DNA of 33,480 nucleotides from Deltaproteobacteria bacterium (lineage in GTDB: Bacteria > Desulfobacterota > Desulfarculia > Adiutricales > Adiutricaceae), in assembly GCA_031264015.1 (NCBI GenBank), contig JAISET010000093.1, positions 1-33,480 of the forward strand, given 5' to 3'. Shown piece after piece: positions 24,409-32,838 of the stretch. The translations under genes were made by a program, and so were the position numbers. The stretch's first letter is position 1; every line of letters begins with the position of its first letter. The notes under the pieces are model-generated. The model saw only the letters and a list, made by a program, of their open reading frames with translations. It was not told where the DNA came from and did no database searches.

Positions 24409-24445
24409 AAAAAACAGGCCTGCCGGCCGGGTCCGGGACGGCCGG
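24409..24445 (-). terminator. Likely terminator after the HD-GYP gene
   Basis: Read on the minus strand, CCGGCCG and CGGCCGG (24445-24439 and 24429-24423) form a stem. It is followed 8 nt later by TTTTTT (24414-24409). It lies about 25 nt beyond the HD-GYP stop. The gap between stem and T run lowers confidence. Confidence 0.5.
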
Positions 24446-24468
24446 ACGGCGGCCGGACGACGGCCCTC

Positions 24469-25719
24469 TCAGCCGGTCCTCTCGGGAAAGCGCTCGCGGA
24501 TCTTGCGCAGGATGGGCCTGACGGCCAGGAAGGACTCTATGACGGCGGGGTCGAAGTGGTGGCCGCTCTCCTGCTCCATGATCTGCACGGCCAGGTCCTC
24601 GTCGACGGCCTCCTTGTAGGCCTTGCGGCTGCTCAAGGCGTCGAAGACGTCGGCCGCGGCCAGGATGCGCCCGTAAATGGAGATCTCCTCGCCCTTCTTG
24701 CCCCTGGTGTGGCCGTAGACGGGCTCCACCAGCTTGACGTCCAGAAAGCCCGGGTAGCCCAGCCCGTCCCAGCGCTCGTGGTGGTCGCTGACCAGGCTGT
24801 AGGCCAGCCGGTCCAGGGGGGTGTGCTTGCCGGCGTAGAGCCTGGCCCCGGCCTTGACGTGGGCCTCCATGACCGCCCTCTCCTGCTTGTCCAGGCGGGC
24901 GGGCTTGTTGAGGATGTGCAGGGGCACCCAGACCTTGCCCACGTCGTGGACCAGGGCGGCCACGGGCAGGAAGTTCAGGATGTGCTCCCTCTCCGGCTGC
25001 GGCACCCGGTGGCGCTGGGACCAGTTCTGGTAGATGGCCGTGGAAAGATGGGCCACCCTCTGGACGTGGGCGACGCTCTCGGTGTAGTCGTGCAGCTCCA
25101 CCAGGCGGACGCTGTTGAGAACCGAGTCCCGCAGCGTGACCGCCTTCTCGAGGGCCATGGCGGCGTTCAGGGCGAAGAAGGACAAAAGCTGCTCGTCGAC
25201 CTTGGAAAACGAGGTCACCCGCCCGGCCGGGTCCAGGGGGTTGATGACCTGCAGGACGCCCAGCAAGTCGTTGTTTTTGGTGACCAGGGGCAGGGTGATG
25301 ACGGCCTTGCAGGCGTAGTTGTTGGTGGCGTCGATTTTCTTGAAGTGCTGGAAGGGGGCGTCGGGGTCGATGTCGCCGGTGTCGTTGACGATCAGGATCC
25401 GCCGGTTGGCGGCCACGAAGCCCGCCAGGGTGGTCTGGTCGATCTCCAGGTTGAAGCCGGTGAAGGGGAGCTCCGCCGTCTCCGGAATCAGGCGCTCCAG
25501 GTAGGTGTTCTGGCTGGTGGAGAAGATCAGCCGTCCCTTCTGGAGGGTGTAGACGGTCCCCGCCTCGGCCCCGACCACCTGCCGGGCCTTCTCCAGCATC
25601 TTTTTTAAGAGGAGGTCGACGTCCATCAGGCCGTTGAGCTCGGCCGCCAGGCAGGCCACCCTGCGCTCCCTCTCCCAGTCCTTGGGGACGGTCTGTCCCT
25701 CCGATTGATCGACTTTCAA
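24469..25719 (-). CDS. GAF + HD-GYP domain cyclic-di-GMP phosphodiesterase
   Basis: A 416-residue cytoplasmic signalling enzyme. A GAF sensor lies at about 25-190. The HD-GYP domain (about 205-410) should hydrolyse c-di-GMP. Metal and catalytic residues are all visible: VHDVGK (257-262, HD pair), EAHVKAGARL (285-294), SDHHERWDGLGYP (311-323, matching HHExxDGxGYP), AADVFDAL (355-362) and HHFDP (387-391). The usual RPYK after DALSS is RKAYK. An inserted loop (about 326-343, VKLVEPVYGHTRGKKGE) follows the GYP. The start is TTG 25719 with GGAGTGA 8 nt upstream. It follows the histidine kinase gene by 108 nt on the same strand and is probably cotranscribed, coupling a sensor to second-messenger turnover. 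Confidence 0.88.
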   Translation of the reverse strand: MKVDQSEGQTVPKDWERERRVACLAAELNGLMDVDLLLKKMLEKARQVVGAEAGTVYTLQKGRLIFSTSQNTYLERLIPETAELPFTGFNLEIDQTTLAGFVAANRRILIVNDTGDIDPDAPFQHFKKIDATNNYACKAVITLPLVTKNNDLLGVLQVINPLDPAGRVTSFSKVDEQLLSFFALNAAMALEKAVTLRDSVLNSVRLVELHDYTESVAHVQRVAHLSTAIYQNWSQRHRVPQPEREHILNFLPVAALVHDVGKVWVPLHILNKPARLDKQERAVMEAHVKAGARLYAGKHTPLDRLAYSLVSDHHERWDGLGYPGFLDVKLVEPVYGHTRGKKGEEISIYGRILAAADVFDALSSRKAYKEAVDEDLAVQIMEQESGHHFDPAVIESFLAVRPILRKIRERFPERTG

Positions 25720-25827
25720 AAGGCGTCACTCCGTGTTGTGTTCTCGCCGGCGCCTCCGCCGGTCCCGCCGTCCGGGCCCGCTCGCCCGCTCGTCCGGCCC
25801 GGTCCCGGCCGCAAGCCCGCCCCCCGC

Positions 25828-28788
25828 TCAGGCCTCGGCGTGCAGGGCCTTGTAGACGGCCCCGGCTATGTCCTCGATGGAATAGGGTTTGGCGACGAAG
25901 GAGCTGGCGCCCAGAGCCTGGGCCCTGACCACCTCGTCGTTCTCCGCCATGCCGCTGGCGATGATGGCCTTCTGGTTCGGCTTGATGGCCAGGATGGCCT
26001 CGTAGGTCTGCCGGCCGTTGATGCCCGGGTCCATGATCATGTCCAGGATGACCAGGTCGGCGTCGCTTTTCTTCAGATACTCCAGGGCCTCCTCGCCGGA
26101 GGAGACGGAGTGGGGGTCGTAGCCCAGGGTCTTGAGCATCTTCTGGGCCAGCTTGCGCTGGATGTCCACGTCGTCCACCACCAGGATCTTCTGGCCCCGG
26201 CCCTTGAGCTCGGAGAGGGGGCCCGGGGTCTTCTTACGGGCCCGCTCGGCCGAGGAGGCCAGGTAGACGGTGAAGGAGGTGTTCTTTCCGTCCGACTTGA
26301 CCTCGACGGCCCCGCCGTGATCCCTGACGATCAGGTCGACCAGGGCGAGCCCCAGGCCGCGGCTCGCGTCCCCCTTCAGGGTGTAGAAAGGCTCGAAGAC
26401 GCGGTCGAGGTCCCGCTCGGGGATGCCGGGCCCGTCGTCGGTGACTCTCAGGCGGACGTAGTCGCCCGGGGAGAAGCCGACGAAGGGGCCGGGGTTGCCG
26501 TCCAGGCGGACGTTGGCCAGGGAGACGACGATCAGGCCGCCCTTTTTGTCCGACCCGGAGATGGCCTCGACGGAGTTGACCACCAGGTTCTGGACGACCT
26601 TGCGCAGGTGGGCGGGGGAGCCCCTGACGACCGCCGGCTCCGGGGGCTTCTCGACGGTGACCAGGATGTCCTTGCGGCTGGCCAGCAGGCTGGAGAGCGC
26701 CGGGTTGGTCTCGATCAGCGACGCCGCCAGCTCGGAGAGGTCGCAGTTGACCTTGGCGGTGGCCACCCCCTTGGAGAGCGTCATCAGGTCGCCCACCACG
26801 TCGGCGGCCCTGCGCCCGGCGTCCAGGATGTCGTCGGCCAGGGCCCTCTGGGCCTCGGAGAGGTCGGGGTCCCGCAGCAAAAGCTCGGGATAGCCGATCA
26901 GGCCCGAGAGGATGTTGTTGAGCTCGTGGGCGACGGAGGCGGCCATCAGGCCCATGGCCTCCATCTTCTGGGAGCGGGCCAGCTTCTCCTTCAACTCGAG
27001 CTTCTCCTTCTCGGCGCGCCTGAGCTCGGTGATGTCCACCCCCAGGCCCAGGATGAACTCCCGGTCGAGAAAGGTCATGGTTTTGCCGAACAAAAGAAGA
27101 CGCGTGCCGCCGGCCGGGCCCTTGTCCAGCGCCAGCTCGCGGCCGTTGACCACCTGGCCCCGGCGGGAGAGCTCGTCGAGAAACTTGGTCCAGACCGGGG
27201 CGGGAATTTTTAGCAGCTCGGCCAGGCTGCGGCCCCGGGCCCGCTCGAGGCTGGTCCCGGCGTGGCGCTCGAACTCCCCGTTGCCCTCCAGCAGAACGCC
27301 CCCGGCGTCCATGATGGTGATCACCTGGGGGGAGACCTCGAAGACGGTGCGGAACTTGACCTCGTTCTCCGTCACCCGCCGCTCGGCCTCCCGGCGCTCC
27401 AGGATCATCTTGTTGGCCGCCTCGGCCAGGCCCGCCAGCTCGGCGAAGGACTGCTCCGAGGGGTCCATCTCCACGGAGCTGGTGGCCGCCTCGTTGAAGA
27501 ACCTGGTGAACCGGGAGACGCTGGCCGTCAGCTTGCGGGTCAGCACCAAGGAGATGACCGCCACCAGGGCCAGGACGCAGACGGTGATGATCAGGACCCT
27601 GGTGATCTGCCGGGTCAGGTTGCGGCGCATGCTGGTCTGCTGGACGGCCAGGTTGTCGGCCAGGACCGAGGAGTCCACCCAGTTGACGACGACCCACTTC
27701 CAGCTGCCCAGGGCCCGGAAATAGGCGATGCAGTCCTCGGGCCCGCCGTCCGTCGGGTCGGGCAGGGAAAAATGCAGATGCCCCCGCCCCTGGCTGGCGG
27801 CCCGCTCGACCACCAGGCCGAGGGCCTCCCGCAGGTCGGGGTCGAAGCCCTCCTCGTCCAGCCTGTGCCCCACCACCGAGGGGTCCGAGTACGAGAGCAC
27901 CAGGCCGTCGAGGGTCATGATCAGCCTGCTGTACTCCGGGGGCAGCGAGACGTTGTCGGCCCACCTGATCAGCTCCCGGCGCAGGTCGTCCTCGAAGTCG
28001 GAGTAGTAGCTCGAGGCCCCCAGGATCCAGTCGTACTTCTCGTAGTGCTTCAAAAAAGTCGTGGGCGTCTCCCCGGCGCCGCCGGCCTCGCGGGCGGCCT
28101 CGGAGAGGTCTATGCGGTAAAAGCCCTCCCCCACCGTCTTGACCGACTCGATGGAGCGGCCCAGGGACTCGGGGTCCAGGCTCATGCCCCGCCTGTCCGC
28201 CGCCCCCCCGGCGTCGGGCCCGCCCCCGCCGGGGGAGGCGGGCGCGGCGGACGGCGCGGCGGGGGCGGGGGAGTCCGGCGACGGGGAGTCGGACGGCGGC
28301 GGGGCGGAGGCGGAGGAAACTTGGAGGGCCGAGGCGGCGGCGGCCGGGCCCCAGCCCATCAGCACCTCGCCCTCGGCGGTGGTGCAGAAGTAGCCGCTCT
28401 GGCCGTCGGAGAAGGCCAGGTTGTCCAACACGGAGAGGATCATCACCTTGGAGGCGTCCTGTCCGAAGCCGGCCAGCCGCGGGTCGGACTCGAGCCCGGT
28501 CAGCATGTTCCAGATCTCCAGGACCCGATCCTTGATGTTGATGTAAAACTTGACCTGGCTGGCCGAGGTCTGGGCCTCGATGTACTCGCTGATGTGGTTG
28601 GTCTCCAGGCTCAGGAGAAGCTCCGCCTCCTCGTTGTACTCTTTGGCGGTGGCCTCGCTCAGCTGGGCCGCCCTGTTGAACTCGAAGTTGATCCAGATGA
28701 TGGCCATGAGGATGATGGAGGCCAGGGAGACGGCCGTCAGCAGCAATGGAATGACCTTGGTCAGGCCGTGTTTTGGCTCCCGAACCAT
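25828..28788 (-). CDS. Cache-PAS hybrid histidine kinase with C-terminal receiver
   Basis: A 986-residue membrane sensor. The first helix is at about 11-33. The periplasmic Cache-like sensor (about 40-385) has GYFCTTAEGEVLMGWG and a second half with KYDWILGASSYY and GSWKWVVVNWVD. The first half is interrupted by a Pro/Ser/Ala/Gly-rich insert (about 155-200). The second helix is at about 397-417 and leads into a linker and coiled stretch. A PAS domain lies at about 475-590. HisKA has the H-box SVAHELNNIL (phospho-His 621). HATPase has QNLVVNSVEAI (731-743), VTDDGPGIP and RGLGLALV. The receiver (about 866-982) has acidic pair VDDVD, phospho-Asp 916 in VILDMIM, and Lys 967 in VAKPY. A self-contained phosphorelay start with no response regulator beside it. 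The HD-GYP protein downstream is the likely functional neighbour. The start ATG 28788 has a weak ribosome site. Confidence 0.9.
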   Translation of the reverse strand: MVREPKHGLTKVIPLLLTAVSLASIILMAIIWINFEFNRAAQLSEATAKEYNEEAELLLSLETNHISEYIEAQTSASQVKFYINIKDRVLEIWNMLTGLESDPRLAGFGQDASKVMILSVLDNLAFSDGQSGYFCTTAEGEVLMGWGPAAAASALQVSSASAPPPSDSPSPDSPAPAAPSAAPASPGGGGPDAGGAADRRGMSLDPESLGRSIESVKTVGEGFYRIDLSEAAREAGGAGETPTTFLKHYEKYDWILGASSYYSDFEDDLRRELIRWADNVSLPPEYSRLIMTLDGLVLSYSDPSVVGHRLDEEGFDPDLREALGLVVERAASQGRGHLHFSLPDPTDGGPEDCIAYFRALGSWKWVVVNWVDSSVLADNLAVQQTSMRRNLTRQITRVLIITVCVLALVAVISLVLTRKLTASVSRFTRFFNEAATSSVEMDPSEQSFAELAGLAEAANKMILERREAERRVTENEVKFRTVFEVSPQVITIMDAGGVLLEGNGEFERHAGTSLERARGRSLAELLKIPAPVWTKFLDELSRRGQVVNGRELALDKGPAGGTRLLLFGKTMTFLDREFILGLGVDITELRRAEKEKLELKEKLARSQKMEAMGLMAASVAHELNNILSGLIGYPELLLRDPDLSEAQRALADDILDAGRRAADVVGDLMTLSKGVATAKVNCDLSELAASLIETNPALSSLLASRKDILVTVEKPPEPAVVRGSPAHLRKVVQNLVVNSVEAISGSDKKGGLIVVSLANVRLDGNPGPFVGFSPGDYVRLRVTDDGPGIPERDLDRVFEPFYTLKGDASRGLGLALVDLIVRDHGGAVEVKSDGKNTSFTVYLASSAERARKKTPGPLSELKGRGQKILVVDDVDIQRKLAQKMLKTLGYDPHSVSSGEEALEYLKKSDADLVILDMIMDPGINGRQTYEAILAIKPNQKAIIASGMAENDEVVRAQALGASSFVAKPYSIEDIAGAVYKALHAEA

Positions 28789-29352
28789 AGAAACCCACAG
28801 GCGAGGCGAATATCCGGCCGGTCGCGATCAGGGCCGGACGAGATTTGACCGGACAAAAAAAAACGGAAAAACCAAACAAAGACAACGGGCGGCCGGCGCG
28901 GACAAGGAAAAAAGGCGACAAAGAAAGACTCCGGTGACGCGCCCCGAAAAAAGACAAAAACGGTCGAAAAAACGTCCCCGCGCCCGCCGGTCGGACGGCC
29001 GGAGGGGGCGGCCGGAAAAGTCTTTTCCATCAGGGGGCCCGCCGCGGACGAGTCGGGGAAATTGCGGCGGTTCCTTAATTTTAATGAAAATATGGCCGAA
29101 ATGCAACAAGCGGGCCGGGTCCGGAAAGTCAGGTCGAGCCTGGCGGCGCCCCGGGCGCGCCAAAAACTCCCGCCGGCAGGGCGAGGCCCGCCGCGTGCCG
29201 CTTTGTCAAAGTCTTCGGACGCCATATGACAGCATATTACCATGTCCGCGCGTCCGATTATTTTTTTCTACGATAAAAGCATTACTTTTTATGGCATGTC
29301 GCCTTAGCAAGCATGCCAGTTTCAACAATCGAGCTTCACGGGCGCCGCCAGC
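28789..29352. other. Gene-free spacer between the kinase and the hydrolase
   Basis: No gene is supported; frames here on both strands are compositionally random. The left part is purine-rich on the + strand (A runs at 28855-28930). Near 29285-29315 GGCATG and CATGCC form a small dyad just beyond the hydrolase stop, with no T run on the minus side. Confidence 0.5.
29078..29106 (-). promoter_or_regulatory. Candidate promoter for the kinase/HD-GYP transcript
   Basis: Minus strand: TTGCAT (29106-29101), 17-nt spacer, TAAAAT (29083-29078). A good -10 and a modest -35. It would give the kinase gene a leader of about 280 nt. Confidence 0.35.
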
Positions 29353-30447
29353 TCAGTCGGCCGCGGCCCCCGTCCCGGTCCCGGCGACGCTCCCCGCGGC
29401 CGGAGCCGGATCCCCGCCGGAGTCCCGCGGATCGGCGGACGGCCCGGGGGGATGGTCGGCGGACGACCCGGGGGGAGGGTCCGCCGGTGGCTCCGGGGCG
29501 TCGTCATCGCCGCCCCCGCCGCCGTCGCTCCTGGAGTAAAAGGGCCAGTTTTTCGTGCCCCCGCCCCGGCCGAAGACGGCCTCCAGCGAGCGGGAGTAGG
29601 TCCCCTGGTTGCTCATGAAGTCCATGTGCGCGCCCTCCAGGGTGACGAAGGCCTTGGGGCCGCCGTCGTAGGCCTCGAAGTTCTTTAAACCCAGCTCGAA
29701 GGGGACGATCTCGTCGTCGGGGGAGTGCAGAAACAAGATGAAGGAGGGGGTAATTTTTTTAAGCGTCGCCAAAGTGTCGTATGTGCCGCCCAAAACCAGG
29801 GGCAGCATGGGCCTGAGAAAGGGAAACTTGATGCGGCCCGTGTCCAGAAGCGAGGTGAAGGTGCCCTCCAGGACCACGGGCCCGTGGTGGGCCCTCTTCG
29901 CCCAGGCCAGCTGGGCCGCCACCCCGCCGCCCAAAGAGAAGCCGTGGATCAGGATCCGCTCCGGCGGGACGCCCCGGGCGACCAGAAAGTCAAAGGCGAC
30001 CTCGGCGTCGGCGACGGCGGCCTCGAGGGTCGCCCGGCCCTCGGAGTGCCCGAAGCCCTCGTAGTCGACGCCCAAAATCCCGTAGCCCAGCTTGTGCCAC
30101 ATGATGATCCTGCCGATCATCAGCTCGAGGTTCCCGGAGTTGCCGTGGAGCAGCAGCACGGTGGGGGCCCCCTCCGGCGCGGGCAGGTACCAGCAGTTGA
30201 ACTTGTTGCCGCCCGCGCCCTCGAGCCAGACGTCCTCGAACTCCCAGCCTATCCTGCCGATGTTGCTCTCGATGTCGCGGGAGGGATAGAGGACGAGCCT
30301 GTTTTTAAAAAACAGCAGCCCCGCCGCCATGAGAAGATAGAGCAGCAGCACCGCCAGGACGACCCGCAGGACGGCCTTGCCGGGACCGATCTTTTTGACC
30401 TCGACCCCGCCGCCCCGCAGATAAAAACCCTTCGTCAGCCAGCTCAT
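29353..30447 (-). CDS. Membrane-anchored alpha/beta hydrolase (S33-type)
   Basis: A 364-residue serine hydrolase. A membrane anchor lies at about 24-47. The hydrolase domain (about 60-290) has the oxyanion strand VLLLHGNSGN (97-106) and the nucleophile elbow GFSLGG with Ser 171. An acid lies in HSPDDEIVP (Asp 244/245), and the catalytic His is in EGAHMDF (His 274). This is the pattern of BEM46/YfhR-type or S33 hydrolases; the substrate is unknown. The C-terminus (about 305-364) is a Pro/Asp/Gly/Ala-rich low-complexity tail containing a repeated PPG.SAD motif, probably disordered and not part of the family. The start ATG 30447 follows GGCGGGTC. A clear promoter lies 60 nt upstream. No operon partner is seen. 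Confidence 0.82.
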   Translation of the reverse strand: MSWLTKGFYLRGGGVEVKKIGPGKAVLRVVLAVLLLYLLMAAGLLFFKNRLVLYPSRDIESNIGRIGWEFEDVWLEGAGGNKFNCWYLPAPEGAPTVLLLHGNSGNLELMIGRIIMWHKLGYGILGVDYEGFGHSEGRATLEAAVADAEVAFDFLVARGVPPERILIHGFSLGGGVAAQLAWAKRAHHGPVVLEGTFTSLLDTGRIKFPFLRPMLPLVLGGTYDTLATLKKITPSFILFLHSPDDEIVPFELGLKNFEAYDGGPKAFVTLEGAHMDFMSNQGTYSRSLEAVFGRGGGTKNWPFYSRSDGGGGGDDDAPEPPADPPPGSSADHPPGPSADPRDSGGDPAPAAGSVAGTGTGAAAD

Positions 30448-30509
30448 GAGACCCGCCTAAAAAAATGATCGCCCGGGCCCGCGGGAACGGGCCGGTAAAA
30501 TTACGGCCT

Positions 30510-30538
30510 ATTGTACCCTTTTTGGCCCCAATTTGTAA
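30510..30538 (-). promoter_or_regulatory. Candidate promoter of the alpha/beta hydrolase gene
   Basis: Minus strand: TTACAA (30538-30533), 17-nt spacer, TACAAT (30515-30510). The start of transcription would fall near 30503, about 56 nt before the ATG. It marks the border between the GC-rich chromosome and the AT-rich end region. Confidence 0.5.
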
Positions 30539-30655
30539 GAGGTTTATCCTCTTCCAGATAACGGATAATTTCTTGAATTTGTTATGATGTTAATTTTAGG
30601 CATAATTAATTACTAATGGTTTGTTATTTAAGTAAAAGTGAATAATAGTTAGAAG

Positions 30656-30976
30656 TTAAAAAATTTCAATGCCGATACGCAACACTTCTTTGACAAAAGG
30701 ACTGTCATCTTCAAGATCAGACGCTTCATATGCGATAGGTTCAATATACAATTCTTTATATTTATGTGATAGATGTAAAAGTATCTTCATATTACCAAAC
30801 CAATTAATATCTCCGTAAGTATCTAGGAAGAAACAGACATCTACATCGCTGTATATGGTGGCATTGCCTTGTGCATATGATCCATAAAGAAAAACTTTAT
30901 TCACAGGAAGCACTTTTCTAACATCATCAGCGTAAACTTTGACAAGTGTAGTTACTTTGCTAAGGTCATGAGCCAT
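30656..30976 (-). CDS. MNT-type nucleotidyltransferase (HEPN/MNT module, MntA-like)
   Basis: A 106-residue minimal nucleotidyltransferase. In HEPN/MNT toxin-antitoxin modules this protein neutralises the HEPN ribonuclease, in studied cases by adding AMP to it. The active-site motif is GSYAQGNATIYSDVDV (32-47), with Gly 32/Ser 33 and Asp 44/Asp 46. Length is normal for the family (about 100). The start ATG 30976 has GAGGAAG 7 nt upstream. It overlaps the 3' end of a HEPN reading frame by 25 nt, the usual module order. Base composition is AT-rich and unlike the genes to the left, suggesting transfer. Its partner is truncated, so this gene may be an orphan antitoxin. Confidence 0.82.
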   Translation of the reverse strand: MAHDLSKVTTLVKVYADDVRKVLPVNKVFLYGSYAQGNATIYSDVDVCFFLDTYGDINWFGNMKILLHLSHKYKELYIEPIAYEASDLEDDSPFVKEVLRIGIEIF

Positions 30977-31216
30977 TTGAAAACTTCCTCTGTCTTGGTC
31001 AGTATCAATCTAGCATTTTCTTTGTTTAAATTTAAATATAATTCTCGTTTATATTCAACATAACGTGAATCAATATAGTAAATGGAAAGATCATCAAAAA
31101 ATGATTGAAAGTCTTCAGTTAAAGGAGAATGAAATTTATCAGTAATAAATGAATATAATTTGTTAAGGTCATGTATTCTTGGAAAATTGTCATCGATAAG
31201 AAGAGTATGTAATCCT
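30952..31216 (-). pseudogene. 3' fragment of a HEPN-domain gene, truncated at the insertion sequence
   Basis: Read on the minus strand, the frame ending TAA at 30954-30952 gives about 85 residues. These include PRIHDLNKLYSFI, then YYIDSRYVEYKRELYLNLNKENA and TKTEEVFKWL. This fits the C-terminal half of HEPN proteins: the HDL motif, the xSRYxxY motif and the following helix. The N-terminal half, with the usual AxEKALKA helix, is missing because the insertion sequence starts at 31221. Joining the two sides of the element across one TTAA does not restore it: the frame runs back into TAG at 32987-32985. So DNA was lost, or the HEPN gene was already broken. The fragment overlaps the MNT gene by 25 nt. 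Confidence 0.65.
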
Positions 31217-31260
31217 TTAAGCTGTAGTTCCCTGTGAGTTTTTCTAATTACAAATCGCCA

Positions 31261-32763
31261 TCAGCCTGTGGAATATGTGTGTTCAACTTTGAGCTTGAAA
31301 GCCTTGTATATGTCATTTGCACATTTTGCGGCCTCCATTGTAAGGACATAGCCATCAAAGACCTTGCACTTATGGTTTCGCAAGGCCAGCAGTGCGTTTT
31401 CCGGGGTGTGCTCCGTCTCTCTCAGATCCTCCTGGAGTTTCTTGATGATGGCCGATGCCGTGAACGCGAGCAGCAGATGCCCGCGCAGGGTATCTTCCGA
31501 CTGGACGCGAAGCGGCATGAGATTGGTGTTGTTCTTGCACACGTCAAAGACCTGTTCGATCTGTTGCCTGGTATAGTACAGCGGCAGTATCCCGTCTTTG
31601 GCGATCGGCCGCGTGGACAACAGGACGAACAGCCCCTGCGCCTGCATCTCCCTGTGCACCTGGGCGCCGCTCATATGGCCGCGGGCGGCGCGCGCGAACA
31701 GCTTTGAGGACTGAAGCGAGCGCATGGACAGGTCAAGCCCCAGATAGGCGTATGCCCGCCGCCCCGGGACAAGCTCGCACTCAATGCGCTTGATATAGGC
31801 GTATCGCGTGTTGTAGGAGACGAGGTTCCCCTCGTCTCTCAGCGAGGGGAGGTGCTCGGCGATGATCGCCTTGTACAGCTTGCGGTTCTCACGCATCCGG
31901 GTCACAAAAGATATCCCGGCCTCGTACATCTCCTCGGCGTTCTCATCTGTGAGGTATCCGGCGTCCAGGATGGCGAACTTCGTGTCTATGCCCAGGGCCT
32001 TCAGCTCCAGTATGGTCTTCGTCAAGGTCGAGACGTCGACGATGTTTCCCGCGACGTAGCGGAAGTACAGGGGGAGGTTCGTTTTTTGCTGCACGACGTA
32101 GATCAGCCGGATCTCGTTGCTGAGTTGGCCGTTGTGGTTGCTGACCGCCGTCAGCGGAAAGTGGATGCTGTTAGGCAAGCCGGTGCTGTCAATCAGCACA
32201 TCTTCGCCCTCTGCCCGGTGCGCAAGAAGTCTTGAGTATTCGCGGAAGAACGCCCGGCAGGAACTTTCCTTTCCAACAGAGGAGAGCAGTTCGCTGATAC
32301 GCTGGCTTTCCAGGTTGGCCTTCGGGTAGAGCATGCGGGCGTAAGTCCCGGCGAACCATTCGGCGGCGTTGTAGTTCGCCGTGCTGCAGATGACGTAGAA
32401 CAGGACAAGGGCCCTCACGGAGTCATGGTTGCCGTACTTGATGGCGTCAATGGCGGCCTCCATGCCGATCCTTTTGATATATCTGTCCACAAAAAAGGCA
32501 TCGCCGAAATCAAGGATGAGCCTTTCCCGGGCGTTTTTGCGCTTCGTGACGGGTATCACTGCCGAAGAGGGCGGGGGGCCGAAGGCGCCAGTGGCAATGT
32601 CGTAAGTAAATACGCCCCGCTCGCGGCTCCTGTAAATGCCGACCTTTTCGTCAATTACTCTGCCGAGGCTTACCTGGGTGGTCTTGACTTTGCCGTCGAT
32701 TCTTTCAGATTTGCATATCTTCGCGTACTTCACACCGCCTTTAACATCATAGCCAATGTACAT
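31261..32763 (-). CDS. IS4/IS1634-like DDE transposase
   Basis: A 500-residue transposase, full length for the IS1634-like group. Probable catalytic residues: Asp 192 (VLIDSTGLPNS), Asp 267 (AILDAGYLTDE) and Glu 403 (YYTRQQIEQVFD, the Y-x(2)-R-x(3)-E type motif). A long beta-strand-rich insert lies between the second Asp and the Glu. The first ATG in frame (32781) lies ahead of AAGGAGG. That site is ideally spaced for the second ATG at 32763 (MYIGYDVKGG), so I chose the latter. The stop is only 10 nt inside the left inverted repeat. It is expressed from its own promoter, which overlaps a palindrome built from the end motif. Confidence 0.88.
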   Translation of the reverse strand: MYIGYDVKGGVKYAKICKSERIDGKVKTTQVSLGRVIDEKVGIYRSRERGVFTYDIATGAFGPPPSSAVIPVTKRKNARERLILDFGDAFFVDRYIKRIGMEAAIDAIKYGNHDSVRALVLFYVICSTANYNAAEWFAGTYARMLYPKANLESQRISELLSSVGKESSCRAFFREYSRLLAHRAEGEDVLIDSTGLPNSIHFPLTAVSNHNGQLSNEIRLIYVVQQKTNLPLYFRYVAGNIVDVSTLTKTILELKALGIDTKFAILDAGYLTDENAEEMYEAGISFVTRMRENRKLYKAIIAEHLPSLRDEGNLVSYNTRYAYIKRIECELVPGRRAYAYLGLDLSMRSLQSSKLFARAARGHMSGAQVHREMQAQGLFVLLSTRPIAKDGILPLYYTRQQIEQVFDVCKNNTNLMPLRVQSEDTLRGHLLLAFTASAIIKKLQEDLRETEHTPENALLALRNHKCKVFDGYVLTMEAAKCANDIYKAFKLKVEHTYSTG

Positions 32764-32779
32764 GAGCGGCCTCCTTGTC

Positions 32780-32811
32780 ATGTAATTAGAACTCGTATAT
32801 TCTAATTACAT
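32780..32811. promoter_or_regulatory. Palindromic operator-like site at the transposase promoter
   Basis: ATGTAATTAGAA (32780-32791) and TTCTAATTACAT (32800-32811) are perfect inverse repeats around an 8-nt spacer. The core GTAATTAGAA is identical to the inner edge of both IS ends (32889-32898, and inverted at 31242-31251). It overlaps the last bases of the transposase -10 and the start of its transcript. Confidence 0.65.
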
Positions 32812-32838
32812 AATATCAAAAAGTCCGCCGCCTATCAA
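32810..32838 (-). promoter_or_regulatory. Transposase promoter
   Basis: Minus strand: TTGATA (32838-32833), exact 17-nt spacer, TATTAT (32815-32810). Each hexamer has one mismatch to consensus. It lies 45-75 nt before the chosen start. Confidence 0.65.

Larger units (their letters stand above)
23827..24468. other. Spacer with short tandem repeats upstream of the MORN/Sel1 gene
   Basis: No gene seen. Two exact-looking tandem pairs occur. CCGGCCGATAAAAA is doubled at about 23950-23980. A 24-bp unit starting ACCGGCATGCGCGGCC is doubled at about 24022-24070. The stretch 24170-24400 is AT-rich and holds no recognised element apart from the promoter listed separately. Confidence 0.6.

Noticed and set aside
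26234-28957. 907-codon minus-strand frame overlapping the histidine kinase
   Set aside because: Arg/Pro/Gly-rich shadow. The kinase frame contains all canonical boxes.
28761-29243. Minus-strand 160-codon frame upstream of the kinase
   Set aside because: No family resemblance, runs into the kinase start in another frame, and its composition looks random.
29285-29315. GGCATG/CATGCC dyad as terminator of the hydrolase gene
   Set aside because: Only 6 bp pair well and no T run follows on the minus strand.
31234-32805. + strand frames across the transposase
   Set aside because: Antisense to an intact DDE transposase; no motifs.
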